Positions 18,359-27,781 of a stretch of 64,000 nucleotides of DNA are shown piece by piece. The position numbers and the translations under genes were made by a program. The stretch spans positions 4,517,085 through 4,581,084 of the forward strand of contig NZ_KV917377.1 in the NCBI RefSeq assembly GCF_002019705.1, written 5' to 3'. This stretch comes from Shouchella patagoniensis. Lineage in GTDB: Bacteria; Bacillota; Bacilli; Bacillales; Bacillaceae_D. The number at the start of each line of letters is the position of its first letter. Position 1 is the stretch's first letter. A model generated the notes under the pieces. The model did not search any database and was not told where the DNA came from. It saw only the letters and a program-made list of their open reading frames with translations.

Positions 18359-19348
18359 GTGGAACCATCTGTGCTTGAGCTAAAAGACCTACAAACAACG
18401 TTTCAATCTGGCCGTTCAATGGTTCCTGCAGTTGACGGAGTAAGTTTACATGTCCAAAAGGGGGAAGTGCTAGGCATTGTCGGAGAATCAGGTTGTGGCA
18501 AAAGTGTAACATCTCTATCCATTATGAAGTTGATTCCTAGTCCACCAGGTAAAATTGCCCGTGGTGAAATTTTATTTAAAGGTGAGGATCTGATAAAAGC
18601 CTCGCCAAGACGAATGAAACAACTGCGTGGTAAAGAGATATCAATGATCTTTCAAGAGCCAATGACATCACTTAATCCACTATTTACGATTGGCAACCAA
18701 CTTGTGGAAGCAATACGCAATCATAACAAAATTAATAAAAAAGAAGCTAGAAAAAAAGCTGTTGATTTAATTAAAATGGTCGGTATTCCAAGGGCGGAAG
18801 AAGTTGTTGATGACTATCCTCATCAACTTTCTGGTGGTATGAGACAGCGCATTATGATCGCAATGGCAATGTCTTGCGAACCTGAAGTACTGATTGCCGA
18901 CGAACCAACAACGGCGCTTGATGTAACCATTCAAGCACAAATACTAGATCTAATGAAATCGTTAAACGAAAAACAAGGAACCGCGATTTTGTTTATTACA
19001 CATGATTTAGGTGTTGTTGCTGATATATGTGATCGCGTTGTTGTCATGTATGCAGGTAAAGTAGTTGAAGAAGGAACGACACGAACGATATTAAAAGATC
19101 CAAAACATCCTTATACGCAAGGGTTAATCCGTTCATTACCTAAGCTGACAGAAAGAGAACAAACACTTTACTCCATTCCTGGAACGGTGCCACGTCCGGG
19201 TTCGATTGAAGTAGGTTGTCGATTTGCCGACCGATGTGAATTTGCATTTGATGCTTGCTTTGTAGAAGATCCAGAATTGTTGGAATTGAATGCAGGTCAT
19301 ACTTGCCGTTGTCTGCTGTACAAGGAGGACGAGGAGAGTGTCGGCTAA
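18359..19348 (+). CDS. oppD: Oligopeptide/dipeptide ABC transporter ATPase (OppD/DppD type)
   Basis: This 329-residue ATPase energises a peptide-type importer. The Walker A motif is GESGCGKS, the signature is LSGGMRQR, Walker B ends in [11 protein letters not shown], and the switch His is in ITHDLG. The C-terminal oligopeptide extension with conserved Cys ([10 protein letters not shown] and later CRC) is typical of OppD/DppD and binds an iron-sulfur cluster in some relatives. It starts with GTG, six bases after GGTGGAGGG. It is the first gene of a five-gene operon. Confidence 0.9.
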   Translation: MEPSVLELKDLQTTFQSGRSMVPAVDGVSLHVQKGEVLGIVGESGCGKSVTSLSIMKLIPSPPGKIARGEILFKGEDLIKASPRRMKQLRGKEISMIFQEPMTSLNPLFTIGNQLVEAIRNHNKINKKEARKKAVDLIKMVGIPRAEEVVDDYPHQLSGGMRQRIMIAMAMSCEPEVLIADEPTTALDVTIQAQILDLMKSLNEKQGTAILFITHDLGVVADICDRVVVMYAGKVVEEGTTRTILKDPKHPYTQGLIRSLPKLTEREQTLYSIPGTVPRPGSIEVGCRFADRCEFAFDACFVEDPELLELNAGHTCRCLLYKEDEESVG

Positions 19349-20318
19349 GCCAATCTTGGAAGTGAACAATTTAAAGACGTGCTTTGATATTACTGGTGGA
19401 GTGCTATCTCGCAAAGTAGGGGAAGTAAAGGCGGTTGATGGTGTTTCTTTTTCAGTTAAAGAAGGTGAAATACTTGGAATTGTTGGTGAGTCAGGTTGTG
19501 GCAAATCAACGACCAGCAAATCAATCCTTCGTCTAATTGAGCCAACGTCAGGTCAAGTCATTTTTAACGGGGAAGATATTACTACGCTTTCTACTGAACG
19601 CGTGCGAAAGCTACGTAGAGATATGCAAATTATTTTTCAAGATCCATATGCATCACTAAATCCACGGCATACAGTTGGGAAAATTATATCAGAGCCGATG
19701 AAAGTCCACGGGATATCATCAAAGGTAGAGCGAAACAGAAGAGTAACTGAATTGCTTGAAGTCGTTGGATTACGACAAGAACATGCCATACGTTATCCTC
19801 ATCAGTTTAGTGGAGGCCAACGCCAACGAATTGGGATTGCTAGAGCACTTGCAATGAATCCAAAATTAATTATCTGTGATGAGCCGGTCTCTGCACTCGA
19901 TGTATCCGTTCAATCACAAATTTTAAACTTAATGGAACGATTAAAAGAGGAATTTAAACTTACATATGTGTTTATCGCCCATGACCTTAGCGTGGTGAAA
20001 CATATAAGTGATCGAGTAGGTGTGATGTACCTTGGAAAAATGGTTGAATTAGCTGATAAAGATGCGCTTTATGAAAAGCCAAAGCATCCATATACTCAGG
20101 CTTTGTTATCGGCAGTACCTGTAGCAGATCCCGATGTAAAGTCAGAGCGAGTTTTATTAACAGGAGATGTGCCAAGTCCATCAAACCCACCAAATGGGTG
20201 TACGTTTCATACGCGCTGTCCCTCTTGTATGGAAATATGTAAAACGGAAGTACCTGTTTGGCGTGAAGTCGATTCAAATCAATACGCAGCTTGTCACTTA
20301 TATAATGAAACCAATTAA
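19338..20318 (+). CDS. oppF: Oligopeptide/dipeptide ABC transporter ATPase (OppF/DppF type)
   Basis: This 326-residue partner ATPase has Walker [10 protein letters not shown], signature [15 protein letters not shown] and Walker [12 protein letters not shown]. The oligo_HPY C-terminal region is present ([12 protein letters not shown]). I place the start at GTG 19338, nine bases after AAGGAGG and inside the end of the first ATPase gene, so the two overlap by 11 bases. An in-frame start at 19290 would add 16 residues unlike the family. It forms the ATPase heterodimer with the preceding protein. Confidence 0.9.
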   Translation: MSAKPILEVNNLKTCFDITGGVLSRKVGEVKAVDGVSFSVKEGEILGIVGESGCGKSTTSKSILRLIEPTSGQVIFNGEDITTLSTERVRKLRRDMQIIFQDPYASLNPRHTVGKIISEPMKVHGISSKVERNRRVTELLEVVGLRQEHAIRYPHQFSGGQRQRIGIARALAMNPKLIICDEPVSALDVSVQSQILNLMERLKEEFKLTYVFIAHDLSVVKHISDRVGVMYLGKMVELADKDALYEKPKHPYTQALLSAVPVADPDVKSERVLLTGDVPSPSNPPNGCTFHTRCPSCMEICKTEVPVWREVDSNQYAACHLYNETN

Positions 20319-20333
20319 AAGGAGCTACCATTA

Positions 20334-21998
20334 ATGAAAAAAGTACATTTACGTTTGATATCGGCCGCATTTCTATCCGTCTTTGTTCTTGCTGCTTGCG
20401 GAGGAGAAGATACGGGTGGAGATGAGAATGACAACGGCAATAATGGGAACGGAGATTCTGAAAATGGAACGAGTGAAGGGAATGGCGGTACATTAATTTT
20501 CGCTCGTGGAGGAGACTCAGTTAGCCTTGATCCACCTTCTGTTACGGACGGGGAATCGTCTCGAGTAACCAAACAAATATTTGAAACGTTAATTGAATTT
20601 GAAGAAGATTCATTTGAACTTTCTCCAGGTCTTGCGACAAATTGGGAACCGAGTGAAGACGGATTAAGTTATGTGTTTGAACTTCGTGAAGGTGTAAAAT
20701 TCCATGATGGTACTGATTTTAATGCCGAGGCAGTTAAAATAAACTTTGAGCGTTGGGCTGACCCAGATCATGAATATGCTTTTACGGATGAAGGCTATAA
20801 TTATAGCGTGTACGGCACTCAATTTGGTGGTTTTGCTGGCGATGAAGACCATGTAATTGAAGAAATTAACGTACTCAGTGATTATGAAGTCGAATTTGTT
20901 TTAAATCAACCACTCGGTTCTTTTTTACAGAATATGGGGATGAATTATTTTGCAATTACATCACCAGCAGCTTTAGAGGAATTTGGTTCTGATATTAATG
21001 AGAATCCTGTTGGAACGGGTCCATTTGTTTTTGATAATTGGACAAAAAACTCAACGATTGAGCTTTCAAAAAACGAAGAGTACTGGGATGAAGGTTTGCC
21101 AAAATTGGACGGTGTAACGTTCACAGTAGTTGGTGATAACTCTTCTCGTTTAAGTACATTGCTCTCCGGTGGTATTGATTTAATGGATGGATTGTCTCCG
21201 GACGATATCGAACAAGTAAACAATACAGACGGATATGAAGTATATGAACGTGTACCAAACAACGTTGGTTATCTTGGATTTAATACAGAAGTAGAACCTT
21301 TTGATGATCCGTTAGTACGTAAAGCAATTAATCATGCAATTAACAAAGAAGATCTCATTACTTCTGTCTACGGTGGGCAAGCAACGCCAGCCACAAACGC
21401 TGTACCAGTAGATTATCTTGGTCATAATAATACAGTTGAAGAGTACGAATACGACCTTGACTTGGCGAAAGAATTACTAGCAGAAGCCGGATATGAAGAT
21501 GGATTTGATTTTGATTTATGGACAATGCCAGTTGCTCGTCCATACATGCCAAATCCTGCAAGAGCTGCAGAATTAATTCAAGCAGAATTAAGTGAATTAA
21601 ACATTAATGCCAACATTGTTGAGAAAGAGTGGGCTGTGTATTTAGAGGAGATTGAGCTTGGTCATCAAGATATGTTTATGCTTGGCTGGTCTGGCGTTAA
21701 CGGGGACCCAGATTATTTCCTAGGTAGCTTGCTTTCAACGGATGGTATTCCAGGAAGCAACCAAACGTTTTATAGCAATTCAGAGGTTGATGCGTTATTA
21801 GATGAAGCACGCTCAACCATTGATGAAGAAGAACGTGCTGCATTGTATGAAGAAGCGCAAGTGCTCATTCATGAAGATGCGCCAATGGTACCACTTGTAC
21901 ACTCTATTCCAGTTCTTGCAGGTTCCGATACCATTTCAGGATATGTGCCTCATCCTTCTACAAGTGAAAGCTTAAAAAATGTAGAAATCACAAATTAA
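20334..21998 (+). CDS. oppA: Peptide-type ABC transporter substrate-binding lipoprotein
   Basis: This 554-residue family-5 extracellular binding protein has a lipoprotein signal (LAAC box, lipidated Cys22) followed by a 30-residue linker of Gly, Asn, Asp and Glu, as seen in alkaliphiles. Family features include the DGLSYVFELREGVKFHDG segment and the duplicated a/b lobes. It delivers a peptide, or possibly nickel or another small ligand, to the permeases; the ligand cannot be read. It comes after the two ATPases and before the two permeases, with a hairpin terminator in between that may lower permease expression relative to it. Confidence 0.9.
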   Translation: MKKVHLRLISAAFLSVFVLAACGGEDTGGDENDNGNNGNGDSENGTSEGNGGTLIFARGGDSVSLDPPSVTDGESSRVTKQIFETLIEFEEDSFELSPGLATNWEPSEDGLSYVFELREGVKFHDGTDFNAEAVKINFERWADPDHEYAFTDEGYNYSVYGTQFGGFAGDEDHVIEEINVLSDYEVEFVLNQPLGSFLQNMGMNYFAITSPAALEEFGSDINENPVGTGPFVFDNWTKNSTIELSKNEEYWDEGLPKLDGVTFTVVGDNSSRLSTLLSGGIDLMDGLSPDDIEQVNNTDGYEVYERVPNNVGYLGFNTEVEPFDDPLVRKAINHAINKEDLITSVYGGQATPATNAVPVDYLGHNNTVEEYEYDLDLAKELLAEAGYEDGFDFDLWTMPVARPYMPNPARAAELIQAELSELNINANIVEKEWAVYLEEIELGHQDMFMLGWSGVNGDPDYFLGSLLSTDGIPGSNQTFYSNSEVDALLDEARSTIDEEERAALYEEAQVLIHEDAPMVPLVHSIPVLAGSDTISGYVPHPSTSESLKNVEITN

Positions 21999-22025
21999 CA
22001 TTCTCGAAAAGAGGAGTCAGCGTTC

Positions 22026-22059
22026 AGGCAGCAGCGTTATCGCCGCTGCCTGTCTTTTT
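22026..22059 (+). terminator. Intra-operon terminator after the binding protein
   Basis: A GC-rich stem of about 11 bp with one mismatch (22026-22036 with 22041-22051, 4-nt loop) is followed by GTCTTTTTA. It lies between the binding-protein gene and the first permease gene. Partial termination or mRNA protection here would keep the binding protein in excess. Confidence 0.7.
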
Positions 22060-22083
22060 AGATTATAGAAATGAGGTGACGGT

Positions 22084-23088
22084 ATGTTTGCCTATGCATT
22101 ACGGCGGCTTCTTTTACTTATTCCTGTATTAATTGGAATGACAATCGTAACATTTTCGATTATCTGGTTGATCCCCGGAAACCCAGCACAAACGATTTTA
22201 GGTGAACAAGCAACACCTCAAGCTGTCGCTGCGCTTGAAGAACAACTTGGTTTGAATGAACCATTTTGGGTTCAATACGGGGGATACATAGGAAATCTGT
22301 TTACAGGGGACTTAGGGGTTTCTCTTCGCACAAACAATGAAATAATTGAGGAAATGTGGCCATATTTAGCAGGAACCATTGAATTAACGATGTTTGCAAT
22401 GCTCTTCGCGATTGTCGTTGGGGTAAACGCTGGTATTATCAGTGCGTGGAAACAAAATTCAATTTTTGATTATGTCTGTATGATTATTGCTCTAATAGGT
22501 GTTTCGATGCCCGTGTTCTGGCTTGCTTTAATGGAACAATGGGTGTTTGCTCAGGAGCTCGGCTGGTTTCCAGCGATTGGAAGAAGTGATCCTCGAGATC
22601 CAATAGAAGGGATAACACATTTATACATTCTTGATACAATTATACAAGGTAATTTTGATGATACGCTTATGGCTTTACGCCATCTCGTTTTACCGATGAT
22701 CGCACTTGGTACAATTCCAATGGCCATTATCGCAAGAATGACACGGTCAAGTATGTTAGAAGTTCTTCGATCTGATTATATCCGCACTGTTCATGCAAAA
22801 GGATCTGGGCAATTTATTGTTATTTATAAACATGCATTAAAAAATGCATTTATCCCAGTGTTAACGGTCGTTGGGTTACAAATGGGCGCTTTGCTTGGTG
22901 GAGCTATTTTAACAGAAACAATATTCAGTTGGCCTGGAATTGGTCGCTATATATACGAAGCGATTACATTCCGTGATTATCCAGTTATTCAGTCAGGCAT
23001 TCTGATTGTCGCAACGATTTTTATTTTTATTAATTTAGTTGTTGACTTGCTCTATGCTTCGATTGATCCAAGGATTAAATATGATTAG
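22084..23088 (+). CDS. oppB: Peptide-type ABC transporter permease (OppB/DppB type)
   Basis: This 334-residue inner-membrane permease has about six membrane helices. The start MFAYALRRLLLLIPVLIGM is the usual first helix of DppB proteins. The EAA loop that docks on the ATPases is at VLRSDYIRTVHAKGSG. It pairs with the next gene product to form the channel. A GAGGTGAC site precedes the ATG. Confidence 0.9.
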   Translation: MFAYALRRLLLLIPVLIGMTIVTFSIIWLIPGNPAQTILGEQATPQAVAALEEQLGLNEPFWVQYGGYIGNLFTGDLGVSLRTNNEIIEEMWPYLAGTIELTMFAMLFAIVVGVNAGIISAWKQNSIFDYVCMIIALIGVSMPVFWLALMEQWVFAQELGWFPAIGRSDPRDPIEGITHLYILDTIIQGNFDDTLMALRHLVLPMIALGTIPMAIIARMTRSSMLEVLRSDYIRTVHAKGSGQFIVIYKHALKNAFIPVLTVVGLQMGALLGGAILTETIFSWPGIGRYIYEAITFRDYPVIQSGILIVATIFIFINLVVDLLYASIDPRIKYD

Positions 23089-23101
23089 GGGGGGTGGTTT
23101 C

Positions 23102-24007
23102 ATGGATTCAAGACCAGTAGCATCACCACCTCCTAAGCGCCCTTATATAAAAGAGGAAAAAATAAGGTCACCTTGGAGCGAACTGTTTTATTATTTATTT
23201 AAAAACAAATTAGCGATTGTTGGTGTTGTAATCATTGTTGGTTTTATCATAATGGCTCTGCTCGCACCATATCTAACTCCTTATACGATTGATCGTCCAG
23301 ATGCCGCAGCTCGTCTTATGCCCCCATCAGGTGATCATTGGTTTGGGACAGATGACCTAGGGCGCGATGTCTTTACTCGAGTAGCGTATGGTGCACGAAT
23401 CTCTCTAATGATCGGTTTATTTGCTATTAGTGGGGCACTTATATTTGGGACATTTTTAGGATTGGTTGCAGGGTATTTTGGTCGCTGGCTCGATATGATT
23501 ATCTCACGTATTTTTGATGTAATGCTTGCTTTTCCAAGTATTTTACTTGCGATCGCAATCGTTGCGATATTAGGGCCATCATTAGAAAATGCAATGTTAG
23601 CAATTGCAATTATTAATATACCAATCTTCGGTCGAATTGTTCGATCCAAAGTGATCAGTTTACGGTCTGAAGAGTTTGTCATGGCTGCAAAAGCGCAAGG
23701 GATGAAAAATGGTAGAATATTATTTCATCATATTCTACCAAATAGTTTGGCGCCAATCATCGTACAAGGAACACTAGGATTTGGGATTGCGATTATAGAA
23801 GCAGCGGCACTAGGGTTTCTAGGGATGGGGGCAAGCCCGCCAACACCGGAATGGGGTAGGATGCTTGCTGATTCTCGCGGATACATTCAAAACGCTTACT
23901 GGACAGTATTGTTCCCAGGTCTATCAATCATGCTTGTCGTCCTTGGTTTTAATATGATTGGAGACGGTTTACGAGATGCTCTTGATCCGAAAATGAAAAA
24001 CCAGTAG
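23102..24007 (+). CDS. oppC: Peptide-type ABC transporter permease (OppC/DppC type)
   Basis: This 301-residue second permease has an N-terminal Pro-rich cytoplasmic tail, the OppC_N helix near 35-60, then WFGTDDLGRDVFTRVAYGAR, the hallmark of the DppC group. The EAA loop is RSEEFVMAAKAQGMKNG. The ATG at 23102 follows GGGGGGTGG. A longer frame from 23039 would overlap oppB and is not needed. It ends the operon before a terminator. Confidence 0.9.
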   Translation: MDSRPVASPPPKRPYIKEEKIRSPWSELFYYLFKNKLAIVGVVIIVGFIIMALLAPYLTPYTIDRPDAAARLMPPSGDHWFGTDDLGRDVFTRVAYGARISLMIGLFAISGALIFGTFLGLVAGYFGRWLDMIISRIFDVMLAFPSILLAIAIVAILGPSLENAMLAIAIINIPIFGRIVRSKVISLRSEEFVMAAKAQGMKNGRILFHHILPNSLAPIIVQGTLGFGIAIIEAAALGFLGMGASPPTPEWGRMLADSRGYIQNAYWTVLFPGLSIMLVVLGFNMIGDGLRDALDPKMKNQ

Positions 24008-24022
24008 ATTGCAGAATTGTAG

Positions 24023-24062
24023 AGGATAATTAGTCTTTTAAAAGGCTAATTATCCTTTTTTA
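24023..24062 (+). terminator. Terminator of the peptide transporter operon
   Basis: A long AT-rich stem (24023-24038 with 24041-24056, one G-U pair) is followed by a T run. It lies 15 bases after the last permease gene. Confidence 0.8.
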
Positions 24063-24136
24063 AAATTAGTCGAAACTTTTTATTTATTTTTAGCGTATAG
24101 GATTCAACGTGTTACGGTCATGAAGATGAAAGGTTG

Positions 24137-24449
24137 ATGACAACTGCTTATAAATCTTGCTCCGTTTCTTGTTAAAACTATGTGTGCTAGTTGCTGTTTC
24201 GTACTGGGGTGTAAGGTGGTTGACAATCACCTATTAAAATGGGTTTTAGGAATTGTTTTTCCAATAATAATAGCAGTCATATGGGGAGCTCCTTAACAAT
24301 TGCAAGGAATGTACAAATATTTATTGGGATTTTTATTATATGGAGTTGCTATTTTACCGTTGTACTCAGTTGGAAAAACAACTATGGCTATTGTTTTAGC
24401 GTTATTAATAATAGTGAACGGGGTTTTAATGTATGATTGGAATCAATAA
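24137..24449 (+). pseudogene. DUF2568 (YrdB-like) membrane protein, decayed
   Basis: Joined frames give a small membrane protein with the pattern of DUF2568: FLLKLCVLVAVSYWG, then KWVLGIVFPIIIAVIWGAP, then a helix with LLGFLLYGVAILPLYSVG, ending before TAA at 24447. A start ATG at 24137 follows AAAGGTTG. Three lesions are seen: a shift near 24155, another near 24205 (after YWG), and an in-frame TAA just after IWGAP. The gene is dead. Confidence 0.65.
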
Positions 24450-24504
24450 ATGAAAAGTTCTTGTTTCATATGAAAATAAACGATGAAAAATACGAGGTGT
24501 GAAA

Positions 24505-25077
24505 ATGAGTAAATCACTTTATCTTGTTCGTCATGCAGAAGCAACAGGGCAAGATCCGGATGCGAGATTAACCAAGCAAGGAGAAGCGGATGCTCTTTCA
24601 TTAGTACATTTTTTTGAAAATAAGAAGATATCCTCCATCATTTCAAGTCCTTATGAAAGAGCCGTGAAAACGATTGCCCCTTCCGCAAAAAAATTAAATC
24701 TCCCAATTAAAACGGATGAAAGGTTAAAGGAGCGTGTGTTAACGACGGAAAAACTTATGGACTGGGAGTCACCATTAAAGGAGAGCTTTCTTTATAAAGA
24801 CAGTAAGTTACTGGGAGGAGAAACGTCTAATGAAGCAACACAGAGAATTTTAGCGGTATGTAACGAAGTTTCTTCAACTACTGAGAACACAGTGCTAGTT
24901 ACCCACGGAAATCTTTTAGCGTTACTATTAAATCATTATAATCCTGCGTTTGGATTCTCGGAATGGAAGAAACTTAGAAACCCTGATATTTTTCGGATTG
25001 ACTTGAATACTAGTATATTTAGTAGAGAGAATGTTTTCAAACTCGAAATTTCTGATACAGATAATCATTTTAATTAA
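24505..25077 (+). CDS. Histidine phosphatase family protein
   Basis: This 190-residue member of the phosphoglycerate-mutase-like (branch 1) superfamily has the catalytic His10 in YLVRHAEA, the segment SSPYERAVKT and the second catalytic His in VTHGN. These cytosolic enzymes remove phosphate from small molecules or act as mutases; the substrate is unknown here. The ATG at 24505 follows GAGGTG by five bases; an in-frame GTG two codons earlier lies inside this site. It stands alone and is followed by a hairpin. Confidence 0.85.
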   Translation: MSKSLYLVRHAEATGQDPDARLTKQGEADALSLVHFFENKKISSIISSPYERAVKTIAPSAKKLNLPIKTDERLKERVLTTEKLMDWESPLKESFLYKDSKLLGGETSNEATQRILAVCNEVSSTTENTVLVTHGNLLALLLNHYNPAFGFSEWKKLRNPDIFRIDLNTSIFSRENVFKLEISDTDNHFN

Positions 25078-25102
25078 AATGTGAAGTTACGTAATAATAC
25101 AA

Positions 25103-25131
25103 CAGGGCATTCCTCATAGAGAAATGCCCTG
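25103..25131 (+). terminator. Hairpin after the histidine phosphatase gene
   Basis: A 9-bp stem (25103-25111 with 25123-25131), extended by CTC/GAG after one mismatch. The following tail is AT-rich but not a clean T run. Confidence 0.55.
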
Positions 25132-25146
25132 CAAATATATTTGAAA

Positions 25147-25218
25147 TTAAAAAATGAGGGAAACAAGAAAACTAATTACAACAATTGCACCAATGATCAT
25201 TAATATCGTCCGTAGCAT
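25147..25218 (-). CDS. Possible 23-residue membrane peptide
   Basis: A short frame encodes 23 residues, starting MLRTIL and then almost wholly hydrophobic (Ile, Val, Leu, Phe) with one Arg near the start, as in single-pass membrane micropeptides. AAAGG lies ten bases before the ATG. It sits alone in the gap between the phosphatase and proC. No family recognised; it may be chance. Confidence 0.35.
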   Translation of the reverse strand: MLRTILMIIGAIVVISFLVSLIF

Positions 25219-25311
25219 AAGGACACAGCCTTTCTTTTGTAAGATATGCATCTATACCTTTTCTTCAGAAAGGCTAAACCAGACTAATCAAAAATGAGAA
25301 TAAGGGACTGT

Positions 25312-26112
25312 TTAGTTCCTTTTCTTTTTTGCGTGATCTGTGACTGCGCTCACTGCACGAGCTATACTAGCTTGAAATTCGTCACGATTAAGAGACTTAA
25401 GGCCTGCATCGGTCGCGCCGCCTGGAGTGGTTACTTGGTCACGGAGCTCTGCAGCGGTAAGCTCGCTTTTTAACATTTGTGCACTACCATCAAACATTGC
25501 TGTAACTAATTTTTTTGCTTGTGCATCTGTGATTCCGTATGATTTAGCAATAGACTGAAGCTGTAAAGCAAATTCATAAACGAAAGCTGGAGCACTTCCC
25601 GTGATTGCAGTTAATTCATGAATTTGCGCTTCTGTTAGTTCCTCTGCTTCACCAATTGCGTGAACGAGGTTTAAAACGAACTGTTTATGCGCTGCCGTTG
25701 CATGGGCGCCTACTGTATACAAGCTCATCGATACGCCTGCCTGCGCAGCTGTATTTGGCATAATCCATGCAGTTGCTGTACCTTTTGGTAACTGGGCTTC
25801 CATATCGCTTGTTCCAATACCGGCTGCAACCGTGATGATCAGTTGTCCTGAAATAAGAGGAGAAAGCTGTTGCAGCAATTGCGGATGTGCCGAGGGAGGG
25901 GCAGCGAGCAAAATCACATCTACTTTTTGTGCTACTTCTTCCCAGTCTGATACAGTTTCGATGTCATAGTCGTGTTCAAGTTTTTTTAAGTGCTGTCTGT
26001 TTGTTTGATTTGACACATACACTGGATTAAATGTTTGTTTAGGTTGTTCCAATAAACCAGCAAAAATGGCTTCAGCCATGCGACCAGCACCAATAAATAA
26101 GATGGATGGCAT
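25312..26112 (-). CDS. proC: Pyrroline-5-carboxylate reductase
   Basis: This 266-residue enzyme catalyses the last step of proline synthesis, NAD(P)H reduction of pyrroline-5-carboxylate. The N-terminal Rossmann motif FIGAGRMAEAI and the C-terminal signature region (LRDQVTTPGGATDAGL) are clear. I use the ATG at 26112, eight bases after AAAGGAG; a GTG three codons earlier overlaps the site. It lies downstream of the phn operon on the same strand but behind a terminator, so it is probably separate. Proline is also an osmolyte in Bacillaceae. Confidence 0.93.
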   Translation of the reverse strand: MPSILFIGAGRMAEAIFAGLLEQPKQTFNPVYVSNQTNRQHLKKLEHDYDIETVSDWEEVAQKVDVILLAAPPSAHPQLLQQLSPLISGQLIITVAAGIGTSDMEAQLPKGTATAWIMPNTAAQAGVSMSLYTVGAHATAAHKQFVLNLVHAIGEAEELTEAQIHELTAITGSAPAFVYEFALQLQSIAKSYGITDAQAKKLVTAMFDGSAQMLKSELTAAELRDQVTTPGGATDAGLKSLNRDEFQASIARAVSAVTDHAKKKRN

Positions 26113-26145
26113 TAAATTCACTCCTTTATTTACATTGAAATTACA

Positions 26146-26177
26146 TAGAAAAGAAGACTTACTATAGTAAGTCTTCT
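26146..26177 (-). terminator. Terminator of the phn operon
   Basis: A perfect 26-nt palindrome (26152-26177) lies 12 bases after the last permease gene. On the minus strand it is followed by TTTCTATG. Confidence 0.75.
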
Positions 26178-26189
26178 AATTAACATACC

Positions 26190-26996
26190 TTATCTAACTT
26201 TTTTACGCAAAGCACTGGAAATAAAATCAATAATTAAAACAAAGACTACAAGTCCAATTAATATGATCCCAACACGATCCCAGCTACGCCCATTAATTGC
26301 AAAAAGCAATGGTGTACCAATACCACCAGCGCCAACGATACCTAGTGTAGCGGCAGAACGCATATTAATCTCGAACCGATATAATGTTGCAGAGATAAAT
26401 CCAGGTAATACTTGTGGAACGACTGCAAACCAAAGTACTTGGAGCTTATTAGCCCCAGCTGCGACCAATGCCTCTGAAGGGCCAGGGTCAATTGCTTCAA
26501 TCTCTTCTGCGTATAACTTACCAAGCATCCCAACTGCACTAATACCAATAGCGAGCATACCCGCGTATGCACCTGGTCCAACAACGGAAATAAACAAGAG
26601 GGCCATAACGATATCTGGAAAAGTCCGAAGAAAACTTAATACAGATTTACCTGATCCAGAAATAAGTCGCATCACACTTAAATTGCGTGCTGCCCAAAAG
26701 GCAACTGGAAAAGCAATAACAATGGAAATAGTGATCCCAACAAGCGCAATTGCAAACGTTTCAAGTAAATTACCTATTAAATGGGTACTTGTATCTGAGC
26801 GATAAATATAGTCCCAATCTGGATTTAAAAACCCATCCAGAATCGCTTGGGTAACTGTGCCGGCGGTCGATCTAATACCTGTATAATTAAGTCCACTAAA
26901 GCCCCAGATATAAATCAGTAATACAATTAAGATGATTAAAGCTGTTTGTATACGACGTTTTTTCGGTTTATGAATTCTGCTTCTTAAATCACTCAT
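26190..26996 (-). CDS. phnE: Phosphonate-type ABC transporter permease 2
   Basis: This 268-residue permease of the PhnE group has about six membrane helices and an EAA-like loop in IDPGPSEALVAAGANKLQVLW, a segment typical of phosphonate permeases. The ATG overlaps the previous permease stop by four bases (ATGA). The two permeases probably form a heterodimeric channel. The family also includes phosphite and hypophosphite permeases. Confidence 0.88.
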   Translation of the reverse strand: MSDLRSRIHKPKKRRIQTALIILIVLLIYIWGFSGLNYTGIRSTAGTVTQAILDGFLNPDWDYIYRSDTSTHLIGNLLETFAIALVGITISIVIAFPVAFWAARNLSVMRLISGSGKSVLSFLRTFPDIVMALLFISVVGPGAYAGMLAIGISAVGMLGKLYAEEIEAIDPGPSEALVAAGANKLQVLWFAVVPQVLPGFISATLYRFEINMRSAATLGIVGAGGIGTPLLFAINGRSWDRVGIILIGLVVFVLIIDFISSALRKKVR

Positions 26997-27781
26997 ATCA
27001 AACGCTCCCGGATCTTTAAGCTAATGAAATCAATAATTAAAACGACAATAAATGTATAAAGAATTAAACCTAATACTTGATCATAGCGAAAGAAGCCAGT
27101 AGCTTGTTGATAAAGTACGCCAATACCACCAGCGCCAACAAGACCAAGAATCGCTGCTGCTCGAACGTTAATCTCAAATGTATAAAGCACGTAAGAAGTA
27201 AATTGAGGCAACACTTGTGGAATGACACCAAAGACGATCCATTGGATTTTATTAGCACCTACAGATGTCATCGATTCAAGTGGACCCGGGTCAATGTTTT
27301 CTACTGCTTCAAAAGATAGTTTTGCGATGATACCAATTGAGAAAATACTTAAAGCAACGATACCAGCAAAGGCGTTATATCCAAGTATGGCCGCGAAAAT
27401 AGCTGCTAACAATAAATCAGGCACTGTACGTAAGATATTAAGTAGGATACGAGCAGGCTGATGGATCCAGCGTGACCTAGCAACGTTTGAGGCACAAAGA
27501 AATAAAATGGGTAGTGCCATTAAAGCGCCAAAGGTTGTACCGATTAATGCCATACGAATCGTATCAAGCATAGCTGAAGTAGCACGAAACATGAAATTCA
27601 AATCTGGTGGAAACATTTGCGTTAGAATGAGAAAGATGCCATCCCAGTTTTGAATGATTGTCATTGGATTAGCTTCAATATACCAAGCGCTTGTCAAAAT
27701 GATAGTGACTATCAAAAGCATCGTCGTATAAAACTTTGTACGAGGCGGTTTAGTTACTTGAAGATTCGTTGGCTGGCTCAT
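26993..27781 (-). CDS. phnE: Phosphonate-type ABC transporter permease 1
   Basis: This 262-residue PhnE-type permease is paralogous to the following one. The loop motif [20 protein letters not shown] matches the ATPase-docking segment. The start has AGGGGAGG six bases upstream. It overlaps the end of phnC by 32 bases, so translation is coupled. A first helix lies around residues 17-35. Confidence 0.88.
   Translation of the reverse strand: MSQPTNLQVTKPPRTKFYTTMLLIVTIILTSAWYIEANPMTIIQNWDGIFLILTQMFPPDLNFMFRATSAMLDTIRMALIGTTFGALMALPILFLCASNVARSRWIHQPARILLNILRTVPDLLLAAIFAAILGYNAFAGIVALSIFSIGIIAKLSFEAVENIDPGPLESMTSVGANKIQWIVFGVIPQVLPQFTSYVLYTFEINVRAAAILGLVGAGGIGVLYQQATGFFRYDQVLGLILYTFIVVLIIDFISLKIRERLI

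Noticed and set aside
19987-20493. 168-codon antisense frame across oppF and oppA
   Set aside because: It covers two confident genes and their junction, with a His- and Leu-rich meaningless product.
26263-26805. 180-codon open frame opposite the second phnE
   Set aside because: It mirrors a well-supported permease gene; composition is rich in Ser, Pro and Thr without any domain.
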